Shown here: positions 37,233 through 46,811 of the stretch, piece by piece
Layout: every line of letters starts with the position of its first letter
How positions within the stretch are numbered: the first letter of the stretch is position 1
Source of the DNA: Microbulbifer sp. YPW16
GTDB taxonomy: Bacteria > Pseudomonadota > Gammaproteobacteria > Pseudomonadales > Cellvibrionaceae
Length of the DNA: 64,000 bases
Direction of reading: 5' to 3'
Assembly: GCF_021290385.1 (NCBI RefSeq)
Contig: NZ_CP089928.1
Span: 2,402,501 to 2,466,500, forward strand
The notes under the pieces: model-generated
Databases searched by the model: none
What the model saw: the letters and a program-made list of their open reading frames with translations, nothing else
What the model was told of the DNA's origin: nothing
Position numbers and translations under genes: made by a program

Positions 37233-38507
37233 ATGATCTCGCGTGCACTCACCGCGGCCGGCCTGGCCGTCACCCTGCTGTCCGGCTGCGCGGTCAATCC
37301 CGTCACCGGCAAACAGGAACTATCACTGATTTCCCAGGGGCAGGAAGTGGCCCTGGGGGAGAAGCAGTACCCCATCACCCAGCAGCAACAGGGCGGTGAA
37401 TATGTGGTCGACAAGTCCCTGCAGGACTATGTCAGCCGGGTGGGCCAGAAGCTGGCGCGGGTTTCCGACCAGCCGCAGCTGCCCTACGAATTCGTGGTGC
37501 TGAACAACGGTACCCCCAATGCCTGGGCGCTGCCCGGCGGCAAGATCGCGGTCAATCGCGGGCTGCTGACACTGCTGGAGGACGAGGCGGAGCTGGCGGC
37601 GGTACTCGGCCATGAGATCGTCCACGCCGCGGCGCGCCATTCAGCCGCTGCCATGTCCCAGCAGCAGGTCCTCGGCGCGGGCCTGGCGGTACTGGGCGCC
37701 GCCACCCAGAGCACCGGTTACGGCGACCTGGTCTCGCTCGGTGGCCAGCTGGGCGGCTCCGCCTATATTGCCCGCCACGGCCGTGGCGACGAACTGGAGG
37801 CGGACAAGTACGGCATGCGGTATATGGCCGCCGCCGGCTACAACCCCCAGGGCGCAGTGGAACTGCAGCGCAAGTTTGTGAAATTGTCCGAGGGCAGCCA
37901 GTCCGGTGGCCTGGCAGCCCTGTTTGCCAGCCACCCACCGTCCCAGGCGCGGGTGGATGCCAATATCGCGCACGCCAAGAAGCTGTCCAGCGGTGGCGCC
38001 ACCAACCGCGCCGCCTACCAGCAGGCCATTGCCCAGCTGAAGCGCGACGCGGATGCCTACGCGACCTATGACAAGGCCCTGGCCGCAGTGAAGGAGAAGC
38101 AGTATGACCGGGCCCTCAACCTGACCCGCCAGGCCCAGCGCCAGCAGCCGCGCGAGGCCGCCTTCTTCCAGCTCGAGGGCGACCTGCTGGCGCAGAAGGA
38201 ACAGTACCAGGCCGCCCACGGGGCCTATGACAAGGCGGTGCAGAAAAACCCGGGGCTCTTCTCCCACTGGCTCAAGCGTGGCCTGATGAGCGCGCAGCTG
38301 AACAACTACACCGATGCCGAGCGCGACCTGACCCGCTCCATGCGCTACCTGGAAACGCCCCATGCACATTATTTCCTGGGCCAGGTGTACGAAAAGCAGG
38401 GCAATGTACAGACCGCCTACGGCCACTACCAGACGGCAGCCAAGGCCGGTGGCGAGATAGGCACCAAGGCGCAGGCGCGGATGCAGGCGTTGGGGAATAA
38501 AGGCTGA
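37233..38507 (+). CDS. Periplasmic M48 metallopeptidase lipoprotein with C-terminal TPR
   Basis: A 424-residue protein of the BepA/LoiP kind. Lipobox LLSGC ends at Cys19. The zinc motif LGHEIVHAAARH lies near residue 127 and the third ligand ELEADKYGMRYM near residue 187. Residues about 280-420 form tetratricopeptide-like repeats, as in BepA, which acts as chaperone and protease for outer-membrane protein assembly. So a similar quality-control role is likely here but not proven. It is divergent from the DUF4265 gene. Confidence 0.9.
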   Translation: MISRALTAAGLAVTLLSGCAVNPVTGKQELSLISQGQEVALGEKQYPITQQQQGGEYVVDKSLQDYVSRVGQKLARVSDQPQLPYEFVVLNNGTPNAWALPGGKIAVNRGLLTLLEDEAELAAVLGHEIVHAAARHSAAAMSQQQVLGAGLAVLGAATQSTGYGDLVSLGGQLGGSAYIARHGRGDELEADKYGMRYMAAAGYNPQGAVELQRKFVKLSEGSQSGGLAALFASHPPSQARVDANIAHAKKLSSGGATNRAAYQQAIAQLKRDADAYATYDKALAAVKEKQYDRALNLTRQAQRQQPREAAFFQLEGDLLAQKEQYQAAHGAYDKAVQKNPGLFSHWLKRGLMSAQLNNYTDAERDLTRSMRYLETPHAHYFLGQVYEKQGNVQTAYGHYQTAAKAGGEIGTKAQARMQALGNKG

Positions 38508-38530
38508 ATAGCCCCTACCGGCAGAAGCAC

Positions 38531-38556
38531 AAAGGCCGCTTACAGCGGCCTTTTTT
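38531..38556 (+). terminator. Intrinsic terminator of the M48 peptidase gene
   Basis: AAAGGCCGCT and AGCGGCCTTT form a 10-bp stem with loop TAC, followed by T residues. Confidence 0.9.
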
Positions 38557-38609
38557 ATTCCTGGTGCAGCAGCGGGTCGCTGCCACAACCAGCCCCCGAA
38601 CTTGACGGG

Positions 38610-38924
38610 TCACCGGCCCGTCGGGGTTACCACCCATTCGGGCTCTTCAAATTCGCCGATGGGCGTGATTTCAACATATGGCGCGGCGCTGCGGATAATT
38701 GCATCGATCTCCGGGCTGTGGTTTCTCTCCATGGCGTCTCGCTGTTCCTTGCTGTCCCAGCTGGCAATGGCAATCAGCCGGGTCGGGTCGCCGATCTTGC
38801 GATGCAGTTCGGTGCCGCGGGCACCGGGGGCCTGCTGGATCAGCTCCGAGGCGCGCACCCAGGCATCGGCATATTCCTCGGCCGTGTGGCCCTCCCGGAT
38901 TTTCACTTCGAATAAGTACTTCAT
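38610..38924 (-). CDS. Antibiotic biosynthesis monooxygenase (ABM) fold protein
   Basis: A 104-residue ferredoxin-like alpha/beta barrel candidate: KYLFEVKIREGHTAEEYADAW at the start, and a strand with RLIAIASWDSKEQRDAM in the middle. ABM proteins act as cofactor-free monooxygenases or are simply small dimeric barrels. No catalytic residue is telling, so the activity is open. It lies alone between two terminators with similar GGCCGC stems. Confidence 0.7.
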   Translation of the reverse strand: MKYLFEVKIREGHTAEEYADAWVRASELIQQAPGARGTELHRKIGDPTRLIAIASWDSKEQRDAMERNHSPEIDAIIRSAAPYVEITPIGEFEEPEWVVTPTGR

Positions 38925-38986
38925 CGGTTAGTCTCCGCACTAAATCCACTGGTTTCGCCAAGGTTAGCTGTTTAACCGGCGGGCAT

Positions 38987-39014
38987 AAAAAAAGGCCGCG
39001 GGAAGCGGCCTTTT
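38987..39014 (-). terminator. Intrinsic terminator of the pst-phoU operon
   Basis: AAAAGGCCGC and GCGGCCTTTT pair around GGGAA. On the minus strand seven T residues follow the stem, 54 bases after the phoU stop. Confidence 0.88.
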
Positions 39015-39067
39015 CTATGGCTGGTCTGCCGGGCAACCTGGATAGTGATGCTGCCCGCAGGGCCGGA

Positions 39068-39769
39068 TTACACCTTCTTCAGGTTATCCTCGTGGCCGTG
39101 GCGGATATCCGCGCCCTCCACCAGGTAAACCACCTGCTCGCAGATATTCTTGGCGTGGTCACCGATGCGTTCCAGTGAACGCAGGCTCCAGAGTACATTC
39201 ATTACCCGGGAGATACTGCGCGGGTCTTCCATCATGAAAGTGATCATCTCGCGCAGGGCGGTGCGGTAATCCATATCCACCTGCTCGTCTTCCGCCAGGG
39301 TGTCCAGTGCCGCTTTTACATCGAAGCGGGTGAAGGCATCCAGGGAGTCGTTGAGCATCTTGCGCACCGCGTTGGCGATATGGCGAATCTCGGTATAACC
39401 GCGGGGGGCTGTGCCTTCCTCGGTAAGGGCGATGGCCATCTTGGCAATCTTGGCCGCCTCGTCGCCGACCCGCTCCAGGTCGCGGGCAATACGGATCACC
39501 GACATCACCATGCGCAGGTCCGATGCAGCCGGCTGGCGCTTGGCAATAATCAGGGTCGCGTGTTCGTCGAGATCCATCTCCCGCCGGTCGATTTCCTTTT
39601 CCACCCGCAGGACTTTCTCGGCCAGTTCGCTGTCGGCGTTGGCCAGGGACTCCACCGCTTCAGCCACCTGGCGGGTGACCATGCCACCCATTTCCAGCAT
39701 CTCGCTCTTGAGGCTTTCCAGGTCTTCGTTGAATTGACGGGAGATATGTTGGTCGAAATGCATTTCCAT
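39068..39769 (-). CDS. phoU: Phosphate signalling protein PhoU
   Basis: A 233-residue all-helical cytoplasmic protein made of two repeated three-helix bundles. The metal-binding motif patterns E-RVGDEAAKIAK and ERIGDHAKNICE are seen near residues 97 and 200. PhoU mediates signalling between the Pst transporter and PhoR and prevents excess phosphate uptake. Last gene of the pstSCAB-phoU operon. Confidence 0.96.
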   Translation of the reverse strand: MEMHFDQHISRQFNEDLESLKSEMLEMGGMVTRQVAEAVESLANADSELAEKVLRVEKEIDRREMDLDEHATLIIAKRQPAASDLRMVMSVIRIARDLERVGDEAAKIAKMAIALTEEGTAPRGYTEIRHIANAVRKMLNDSLDAFTRFDVKAALDTLAEDEQVDMDYRTALREMITFMMEDPRSISRVMNVLWSLRSLERIGDHAKNICEQVVYLVEGADIRHGHEDNLKKV

Positions 39770-39810
39770 AGTTTTGTCGCTTCTTTACAGCGCCATTGTA
39801 GACCAGCTTC

Positions 39811-40686
39811 TTAACCGAAGCGGCCGGTGATGTAGGCTTCAGTCAGTTCGTGCTGCGGATTGGTGAACACCGTCTCGGTATCGTTGACTTCCACCAGGTG
39901 ACCCAGGTGGAAGTAAGCGGTGCGCTGGCTTACCCGCGCCGCCTGCTGCATGGAGTGGGTGACGATGGCGATGGTGTAGTTCTCGCGCAGCTCGTCGATC
40001 AGCTCCTCGATCCGGGCGGTGGCGATCGGGTCCAGGGCGGAGCAGGGCTCGTCCATCAGGATCACTTCCGGGCTCACGGCAATGGCGCGGGCGATACACA
40101 GGCGCTGCTGCTGGCCGCCGGACAGGCCGGTACCGGGCTTGTCCAGGCGGTCTTTCACCTCGTTCCACAGGCCGGCGCGACGCAGGCTGTTCTCGACAAT
40201 CTCGTCCAGCTCGGCGCGACGGCTGGCAATGCCGTGGATCTTGGGACCGTAGGCCACATTCTCGTAAATGGTCTTGGGAAAGGGATTCGGCTTCTGGAAC
40301 ACCATGCCCACCCGCGCGCGCAGGGGCACCACATCCACCTTGGGGCCGTAGATCGGCTCGCCATCCAGGGTCAGGTCGCCATCGACCCGGCAGCCCTCGA
40401 TGGTGTCGTTCATGCGGTTGATGCAGCGCAGGAAGGTGGACTTACCGCAACCGGACGGACCGATCATGGCCACCACCTCGTTGCGGCCGATATCCAGGCT
40501 GACATCGTGGATGGCCTGGGTTTCGCCGTAGAAGACATTGACGTTGCGCATGCTCAGCTTGGCATCGTCACACAACGGCTGGCCGACGGTCTCGCTTACC
40601 TTGGTATTGGTGTCCACAGTGTCCTGTTCCAGTTGTCCGGTTGCTGCCGGCGCAGCATTGCCGGCATCGAGGGTCATGGTATTCAT
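39811..40686 (-). CDS. pstB: Phosphate ABC transporter ATP-binding protein PstB
   Basis: The cytoplasmic ATPase of the high-affinity phosphate transporter. 291 residues, longer than the usual 257 due to an N-terminal tail (about 35 residues). Walker A is GPSGCGKST, the signature LSGGQQQR, and Walker [14 protein letters not shown]. The ATG at 40686 (MNTMTLDAG) is preferred; the frame is open further but lacks family similarity. Followed by phoU after 41 bases. Confidence 0.95.
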   Translation of the reverse strand: MNTMTLDAGNAAPAATGQLEQDTVDTNTKVSETVGQPLCDDAKLSMRNVNVFYGETQAIHDVSLDIGRNEVVAMIGPSGCGKSTFLRCINRMNDTIEGCRVDGDLTLDGEPIYGPKVDVVPLRARVGMVFQKPNPFPKTIYENVAYGPKIHGIASRRAELDEIVENSLRRAGLWNEVKDRLDKPGTGLSGGQQQRLCIARAIAVSPEVILMDEPCSALDPIATARIEELIDELRENYTIAIVTHSMQQAARVSQRTAYFHLGHLVEVNDTETVFTNPQHELTEAYITGRFG

Positions 40687-40712
40687 GCAATCAGGTCCCA
40701 GTTTATCAGCCG

Positions 40713-41999
40713 CTACCAGCGGCGCTCGAGTTTCTTGCGCAGCCAGACGGCACTGGCGTTCATCACGATCAGGAAGCTCAGCAGAACCATGATCGCAGCG
40801 GAGGTTTTCTCCACGAAGGCGCGCTCGGGGCTGTCCGCCCACAGGAAAATCTGTACCGGCAGCACAGTGGCCGGGTCGGTGACACCACCGGGTACGTCGA
40901 CGATAAAAGCCACCATACCGATCATCAGCAGCGGCGCCGTTTCACCCAGGGCCTGCGCCATGCCGATAATGGCGCCGGTGAGCATGCCGGGCATGGCCAG
41001 TGGCAGCACATGGTGCAATACCACCTGCATCCGGGAAGCGCCCATGCCCATTGCCGCCTCGCGGATCGACGGCGGTACCGCCTTGAGTGCCGCACGACTG
41101 GAAATAATGATGGTGGGCAGGGTCATCAGGGTCAGTACCAGGCCGCCCACCAGTGGCGCCGAACGCGGCAGCTCGAAGAAATTGATAAAGATCGCCAGGC
41201 CCAGCAGGCCGAACACGATGGACGGTACCGCCGCGAGGTTGTTGATATTCACCTCGATCAGGTCCGTCCAGCGATTCTTGGGCGCGAATTCCTCCAGGTA
41301 GATGGCCGCTGCCACACCGATGGGGAATGACAGCGCCAGGGTCACCATCAGGGTAAGCAGTGAGCCCACCAGCGCCGCGCGGATACCGGCCTGTTCCGGC
41401 TCGCGTGAATCGCCGTTGGTGAAGAAGGTGGTGTTGAAACGCTTCTTCAGCTCGCCACTGTCCGCCAGCTGCGCCACCCACGCGGCCATCTGGTCGGAGG
41501 TGCGGCCACGGAAACCCTCGGCCGAGTCGTCGAGGCTCTTGTAATAGGTGTCCACATCGTCGTCGGCGGCAAACCAGACCTTCTCGGTCTTCCCCAGCAG
41601 TTCCGGGTTGGCCTGCAGGCGGTTGCGCAGGGTAAAGGGCGCACCGGTGGAGACCAGCGTGTAGAGCTGGCGCTTCTCGCCGCGGCTACTGACATCCGGG
41701 AAACGCGCGCGCAGTGCCTCGCGCACCACACCGGTGAAGTTGGCCCAGGTGAGGCTCTCGTCATCGACCGTGTCGATGCCCAGCACCGCGGGGTCGTAGG
41801 TCACTTCCAGCTGCACCGCGGTCTGTACAAAGGCGCCGCTGCCCTTGCTGATGATATCGGTGAACAGCACCAGCACCGCCAGTATACCGAAGGCAATACT
41901 GGCAATACCGAGGCCACGAAACAGCTTTTCCTTGCGGTGGCGGCCGGCGAGGCTCTGCTCGATACGCTCGCGCACCTGGTCTTGGGTTAAATCAGTCAT
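40713..41999 (-). CDS. pstA: Phosphate ABC transporter permease PstA
   Basis: An inner-membrane permease with 428 residues. E. coli PstA has 296; the excess is a soluble, likely periplasmic insert of some 150 residues (about 60-205) between the first membrane helix and the core. The core shows the EAA-loop pattern ([21 protein letters not shown]). Pseudomonas-type PstA proteins are similarly enlarged. The start overlaps pstC by 8 bases. Confidence 0.93.
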   Translation of the reverse strand: MTDLTQDQVRERIEQSLAGRHRKEKLFRGLGIASIAFGILAVLVLFTDIISKGSGAFVQTAVQLEVTYDPAVLGIDTVDDESLTWANFTGVVREALRARFPDVSSRGEKRQLYTLVSTGAPFTLRNRLQANPELLGKTEKVWFAADDDVDTYYKSLDDSAEGFRGRTSDQMAAWVAQLADSGELKKRFNTTFFTNGDSREPEQAGIRAALVGSLLTLMVTLALSFPIGVAAAIYLEEFAPKNRWTDLIEVNINNLAAVPSIVFGLLGLAIFINFFELPRSAPLVGGLVLTLMTLPTIIISSRAALKAVPPSIREAAMGMGASRMQVVLHHVLPLAMPGMLTGAIIGMAQALGETAPLLMIGMVAFIVDVPGGVTDPATVLPVQIFLWADSPERAFVEKTSAAIMVLLSFLIVMNASAVWLRKKLERRW

Positions 42000-43371
42000 A
42001 CTGTTCCCGGTATTTTTTCACGACGTGCAGGGCGATAAAGTTCAGCACCAGCGTGGACAAAAACAGCATCAGGCCCAGTGCAAACGCGGCCAGGGTCTTG
42101 GGGCTGTCAAATTCCTGGTCGCCCACCAGCAGGGTGACGATCTGCACCGTCACAGTGGTAACCGACTCCAGCGGGTTGGCGGTGAGGTTGGCGGCCAGGC
42201 CGGCGGCCATCACCACGATCATGGTCTCGCCAATGGCGCGCGAGACTGCCAGCAGCACACCACCGACGATGCCCGGCAACGCCGCCGGGATCACCACCTT
42301 GCGCACGGTCTCCGAGTGGGTGGAACCCAGCCCCAGGGCACCGTCGCGCAGGGACTGGGGCACTGCGTTGATCACGTCGTCGGACAGCGACGACACAAAC
42401 GGGATAATCATCACCCCCATTACCAGTCCCGCCGCCAGCGCACTCTCGCTGGACGCCTCGAGGCCAATGGAGGTGGCCATCTCGCGCACGAACGGCGCCA
42501 CGGTCAGCGCTGCGAAAAAGCCATAAACCACGGTGGGCACGCCGGCGAGGATCTCCAGTACCGGCTTGGCCAGGGAACGCACGCGCTTGCTGGCGTACTC
42601 AGCCAGGTAGATGGCCGACATCAGGCCCACCGGGACCGCAACGAACATGGCGATGGCGGAGACCATCAGGGTGCCGGTAAACAGCGGCACCGCACCGAAG
42701 GCACCACTGGAGCCCACCTGGTCGGCGCGCAGGGCCATCTGCGGGCTCCAGTGCAGGCCAAACAGGAACTCGGTCACCGGCACCGACTGGAAGAAGCGCA
42801 GGGACTCGAACAGCACCGACAGCAGGATGCCGACGGTGGTCAGGATCGCGGCGCTGGCACAGGTCACCAGCACCCCACGCAGGACTTTTTCCACCTTTTC
42901 CCGCGCGCGCAGTTCCGGCGAGAACCGCAGCAGGGTGAACGCAGCCAGCCCCGCCGACAGGATCAGCACGATCACCGTCTGCAGTACCGCCGCGGTTCCC
43001 TGCAGGCCCTGCAGCCGCTCCGCCGCAGCCTTGACCTGGGCGCTGGGCTCACCGAACAGGTTGCCCGCCGCCACATTCTGGATCTGCGCGTACAGCAGGT
43101 CGCGGCCGGCGATGGTATCCGGCTTGTCCTCGATGGTACCCATCACCAGCGAGCGGATGATCGGGTCGTCAAAGGCCAGCCACGCCCCCAGCAGCAACAG
43201 CGCCGGCAGGCCGCACCAGAGCGCGGTGTGGGTACCGTAATAGCTGGGCAGGGCTGCCAGGTTGCGCATGCCACCGCGACTGCGGGCCGCCGCCAGGGCG
43301 CGGCTGAAGCCGGTGCCGTAGGCCACCAGCACCAGCAGCAACAGCAGGGCGAATAAAGTTGGTGTCTGCAT
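41992..43371 (-). CDS. pstC: Phosphate ABC transporter permease PstC
   Basis: The partner permease with 459 residues, also longer than the E. coli protein (319), with an extra N-terminal part of about 150 residues including one to two membrane helices. The EAA-type loop (LRDGALGLGSTHSETVRKVVIPAALPG) lies near residue 345. The two permeases form the channel for phosphate. 171 bases after pstS with a hairpin between. Confidence 0.93.
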   Translation of the reverse strand: MQTPTLFALLLLLVLVAYGTGFSRALAAARSRGGMRNLAALPSYYGTHTALWCGLPALLLLGAWLAFDDPIIRSLVMGTIEDKPDTIAGRDLLYAQIQNVAAGNLFGEPSAQVKAAAERLQGLQGTAAVLQTVIVLILSAGLAAFTLLRFSPELRAREKVEKVLRGVLVTCASAAILTTVGILLSVLFESLRFFQSVPVTEFLFGLHWSPQMALRADQVGSSGAFGAVPLFTGTLMVSAIAMFVAVPVGLMSAIYLAEYASKRVRSLAKPVLEILAGVPTVVYGFFAALTVAPFVREMATSIGLEASSESALAAGLVMGVMIIPFVSSLSDDVINAVPQSLRDGALGLGSTHSETVRKVVIPAALPGIVGGVLLAVSRAIGETMIVVMAAGLAANLTANPLESVTTVTVQIVTLLVGDQEFDSPKTLAAFALGLMLFLSTLVLNFIALHVVKKYREQYD

Positions 43372-43463
43372 CGAATTTCCGTGCGTTCAGGTATTTGCGC
43401 CGGGCATTATCCGGACTTTTTACTGTGAATTCATTGCCCAGCAGGGCCTTTCCAATACGAGAA

Positions 43464-43487
43464 AGGCCAAGCCCTTGCGGGCTTGGC
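43464..43487 (-). terminator. Hairpin between pstS and pstC, possible attenuator
   Basis: GGCCAAGCCC and GGGCTTGGCC form a perfect 10-bp stem with a 4-base loop. On the minus strand a short TTTCT follows. A partial terminator here would let pstS be expressed above the rest, as is common for binding proteins. Confidence 0.5.
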
Positions 43488-43542
43488 CGGTAAATCCGTT
43501 TACCTGCTTCTCTGATTGAGAAGTTATCCTGTTATCAAACTG

Positions 43543-44610
43543 TTATTGCTTCTTCGCCAGGTTGGTCAGGGCATTCAGCTTGCGTACGTTCTGGGCCACT
43601 TGCTGGCGCTTGGCCATCGGCAGCGGGATCATGCCCTTGTCGGCCAGGTAGCCGTCCTCGCCCCAGGCGCGCTCGCTGGTGAACTCGGCCAGGAACTGCT
43701 TCATGCCCGGGATCACATTGGCGTGCGCCTTCTTCACGTAAATGAACAGCGGGCGGGATACCGGATAGCTCTGCTCGGCGATACTGTCAAACGTGGGCTT
43801 CTCACCCTCGATGATGGAACCGTGCACCTTATCGGCGTTCTGGTCCAGGAAGCTGAAGCCGAAGATACCAAGGGCGTCCGGGTTGGCCACCAGCTTGTTG
43901 ACGATCAGGTTGTCGTTCTCGCCGGCCTCGATATAGGCACCGTCTTCACGGATGTTATGGCAGATAGCCTTGTAGGCATTCTTGTCCTCTTTTTTCTTGG
44001 CGGCAATCCAGTCGAACTTCTTGCAGCCGCCCTCCATCGCCAGCTCGGCGAAGGCGTCGCGGGTACCGGAAGTGGGGGGCGGTCCCAGCACCTCGATATC
44101 GGTATCGGGCAGCGCCGGGTTCACTTCTTTCCAGGTCTTGTAGGGGTTGGCGACCAGGGTCTCGGAACCGTCCGGGTTGGGGACTTCCTTGGCCAGGGCC
44201 AGGAAGATGTCCTTGCGTGACAGCTCGAACTGCTCGGCACCCTTGGCATTGGCCAGGACGATGCCGTCGTAGCCCACCTGCACTTCCACCACGTCCACGC
44301 CGTTGCTGTTACACATCTCCAGCTCGGACTGCTTGATACGGCGCGAGGCGCCGGTGATGTCGGCAGTGCCCTCACCCACGCCCTGGCAGAACAGCTTCAT
44401 GCCGCCGCCGGTACCGGTGGATTCAACCACCGGGGTCTTGAACTGGGTCGCGCGGCTGAAACGCTCGGCCACAGTGGTGGTAAACGGGTATACGGTTGAG
44501 GAACCGACGATGCTGATATGATCGCGGGCCGCCAGGGCCGCCTGGGAAGCTGCAATCGTCAGGACCGCCAGTGAGGAGGCCACGATCTTGCTGACAGGGC
44601 GCTTGTTCAT
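43543..44610 (-). CDS. pstS: Phosphate-binding protein PstS
   Basis: The periplasmic phosphate receptor of the Pst system, 355 residues, of the PstS type seen in Pseudomonas. Signal peptide 1-28 (cleavage after ALA). The phosphate-contacting loops VGSSTVYPFTT at 34-44, ESTGTGGGMKLF near 66 and the segment GTRDAFAELAM near 185 are present. The ATG at 44610 has CCGGAG upstream. Controlled by the Pho box at 44688-44705. Confidence 0.95.
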   Translation of the reverse strand: MNKRPVSKIVASSLAVLTIAASQAALAARDHISIVGSSTVYPFTTTVAERFSRATQFKTPVVESTGTGGGMKLFCQGVGEGTADITGASRRIKQSELEMCNSNGVDVVEVQVGYDGIVLANAKGAEQFELSRKDIFLALAKEVPNPDGSETLVANPYKTWKEVNPALPDTDIEVLGPPPTSGTRDAFAELAMEGGCKKFDWIAAKKKEDKNAYKAICHNIREDGAYIEAGENDNLIVNKLVANPDALGIFGFSFLDQNADKVHGSIIEGEKPTFDSIAEQSYPVSRPLFIYVKKAHANVIPGMKQFLAEFTSERAWGEDGYLADKGMIPLPMAKRQQVAQNVRKLNALTNLAKKQ

Positions 44611-44687
44611 GTTTAACTCCGGTGTGTTCTGAATTTGTTTCACGCGGCGATGCTAGGTAGAACGGGTGACGATTCTATGAACGGAAT

Positions 44688-44705
44688 GTGACAAACAGGT
44701 TACAT
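44688..44705 (-). promoter_or_regulatory. Pho box before pstS
   Basis: On the minus strand ATGTAACCTGTTTGTCAC has the 7-4-7 form; the second half is near consensus, the first weaker. TAGAAT (44677-44672) follows after exactly 10 bases, as at phoB. Confidence 0.78.
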
Positions 44706-44844
44706 GCCGCCCTATTTGCCCAATCCGCCACCTGCGCGCACCACCGTACCTGCCCGGAGCCGGCGTGGCGCGACCTCTGGCGTGAAACTGGCGCCGGGGT
44801 TACTCTCTGCAACAGAACAATAAGATGAAGAGAGAGGCTTCCCC

Positions 44845-45420
44845 ATGTCCCCCTTATTGGGTTGCGCACGCGGACTCGACCGGCTGGCCACAGCAACCGG
44901 CCGCCTGCTGGGCTGGTTTACCCTGGCAATGGTGCTGCTGCAGAGTGCCGTGGTGATACTGCGCTACGGTTTCAATGGCGGCTCGCTGGCGCTGCAGGAC
45001 ACCGTTGTCTACCTGCACGGTGCGGCATTCATGCTGGGCCTGGCCTATGCGCTGCAGACCGATTCCCACGTGCGGGTCGACGTCTTCTACCGCCGCATGG
45101 GCCCGCGGGGGAAAGCCTGGGTCAATGCGGTGGGTACCCTGGTGTTCCTGCTGCCCCTGTGCGCGTTCATCCTCGCTGGCAGCTGGCATTTCGTCACCAG
45201 CAGCTGGGCGGTACGCGAGGCCGGCGCCAGCGCCGACAGCCTGGGCGGTATCTTCCTGCTCAAGAGCCTGGTCCCGCTGGCCGCCTTCACCCTGGCACTG
45301 CAGGGCGTGGCGCAGCTGGCCCGTGCCCTGGCAACCCTGGTCCAGGTGGAGTCCGCGCCCCCAAAGCCGCAAGCGGTCAGCAAGTCCTCACCCCGCGTGG
45401 CTGAGGAGATGAGCGCATGA
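44845..45420 (+). CDS. TRAP transporter small permease (DctQ type)
   Basis: A 191-residue inner-membrane protein with four hydrophobic segments, the pattern of DctQ proteins. VVILRYGFNGGSLALQD and the segment DSHVRVDVFYRRMGPR near residue 75 are family marks. The small and large subunits together form a sodium- or proton-driven uptake system for carboxylates. The gene ends in ATGA overlap with the large subunit. The partner binding protein is not adjacent; one is found at 56712-57845. Confidence 0.9.
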   Translation: MSPLLGCARGLDRLATATGRLLGWFTLAMVLLQSAVVILRYGFNGGSLALQDTVVYLHGAAFMLGLAYALQTDSHVRVDVFYRRMGPRGKAWVNAVGTLVFLLPLCAFILAGSWHFVTSSWAVREAGASADSLGGIFLLKSLVPLAAFTLALQGVAQLARALATLVQVESAPPKPQAVSKSSPRVAEEMSA

Positions 45421-46784
45421 TGGAACTGGTTCCCCTGTTGATGTTCCTCGCGGTCTGCGCCGCGCTGATGTTCGGCTACCCGGTGGCTTTCACCCTGGGC
45501 GGCACCGCGCTGCTGGCAGCGGGGCTGGGTATCGTTGCCGGCGCCTTCGACCCGGAGCTGCTACGCGCTTTCCCCGACCGCCTGTTTGGCATCATGCAGA
45601 ATGGCACCCTGATGGCGGTGCCGCTGTTCGTATTGATGGGCGTGATGCTGGAGCGGGCACGGATTGCCGAGGAACTGCTGGTCAACCTGGCCCGGGTCTT
45701 CTCCCGCGTGCCGGCGGGCATGGCGGTATCCGTGGTAGTGGTAGGCGCGCTGCTGGCCGCCAGCACCGGCATCGTGGGCGCCACGGTTGTAACCATGGGC
45801 CTGATGTCCCTGCCCACCATGCTGAAGCGCGGCTATTCCCCCCGCCTGGCCACCGGCACCATCTGCGCAACCGGCACCCTGGGACAGATCATCCCGCCCT
45901 CGATTGCCCTGGTGCTGCTGGGGGATACCCTCTCCAACGCCTACCAGCAGGCACAGCTGTCGGCGGGCATCTTCAATCCCAAGCCGGTGAGCGTGGGTGA
46001 CCTGTTCGTGGGCGCCATTGTGCCGGGCCTGCTGTTGGTGGGCGCTTACATCGTCTACCTGCTTTTTGTGGCGCGGCGGGAGCCGGACGTCGCGGCTGGC
46101 GACAGCCGCGAAAAGCGGGTGGAGCCGGTGGAAATCCTGAAGAGCCTGCTGCCACCCATCGCGCTGATGGTGCTGGTGCTGGGTTCCATTATCAGCGGCG
46201 CCGCCACCCCCACCGAGGCAGCGGCCGTGGGTGCACTGGGGGCGGGCCTGCTGGCCTTCGGCCGCGGCGCGCTCAACTGGGATCGTGCAGGGGAAGTGGG
46301 CCGCAGCACGCTGCAGGTGACGGCCATGGTGTTTGCGATCCTGATCGGCGCGTCGCTGTTCTCGCTGGTATTCCGCGGCTACGACGGCGAGGAGCTGGTA
46401 ACCGGCTTCTTCAACAGCCTGCCGGGCGGGGTGGTGGGGGCCACCCTGCTGGTAATGGTGGTGATCTTCCTGCTGGGCTTTATCCTCGACTTTATCGAGA
46501 TCACCTTCGTGGTGGTGCCGATTGTGGGGCCGGTTCTGCTGGCCATGGGCGTGGACCCGGTGTGGCTGGGCATCATGATTGCCATCAACCTGCAGACCTC
46601 CTTCCTCACCCCACCATTCGGCTTTGCGCTCTTCTACCTGCGCGGGGTCGCACCGGAGGCAGTGGCAACCGGGGCCATCTATCGCGGGGTGATGCCGTTT
46701 ATCGCCATCCAGCTGCTGGTGCTGTGCCTGCTGGCCCTGTGGCCGTCACTGGCCACCTGGCTGCCGACCCAGCTCAGCAACTAG
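45417..46784 (+). CDS. TRAP transporter large permease (DctM type)
   Basis: A 455-residue permease with about 12 membrane helices. ASTGIVGATVVTMGLMSLPTM near residue 120, GQIIPPSIALVLLGD near 158 and LTPPFGFALFYLRGVAP near 400 are typical DctM segments. It starts within the stop of the small subunit. The likely substrates are mono- or dicarboxylates, by family; no finer call. Confidence 0.93.
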   Translation: MMELVPLLMFLAVCAALMFGYPVAFTLGGTALLAAGLGIVAGAFDPELLRAFPDRLFGIMQNGTLMAVPLFVLMGVMLERARIAEELLVNLARVFSRVPAGMAVSVVVVGALLAASTGIVGATVVTMGLMSLPTMLKRGYSPRLATGTICATGTLGQIIPPSIALVLLGDTLSNAYQQAQLSAGIFNPKPVSVGDLFVGAIVPGLLLVGAYIVYLLFVARREPDVAAGDSREKRVEPVEILKSLLPPIALMVLVLGSIISGAATPTEAAAVGALGAGLLAFGRGALNWDRAGEVGRSTLQVTAMVFAILIGASLFSLVFRGYDGEELVTGFFNSLPGGVVGATLLVMVVIFLLGFILDFIEITFVVVPIVGPVLLAMGVDPVWLGIMIAINLQTSFLTPPFGFALFYLRGVAPEAVATGAIYRGVMPFIAIQLLVLCLLALWPSLATWLPTQLSN

Positions 46785-46811
46785 CCGGGGCTGCGGGGCG
46801 GCGAACAACAA

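Noticed and set aside
41845..43356. A 503-codon open frame on the plus strand
   Set aside because: It lies opposite pstC and pstA and reads as Arg/His/Gln-rich shadow sequence.
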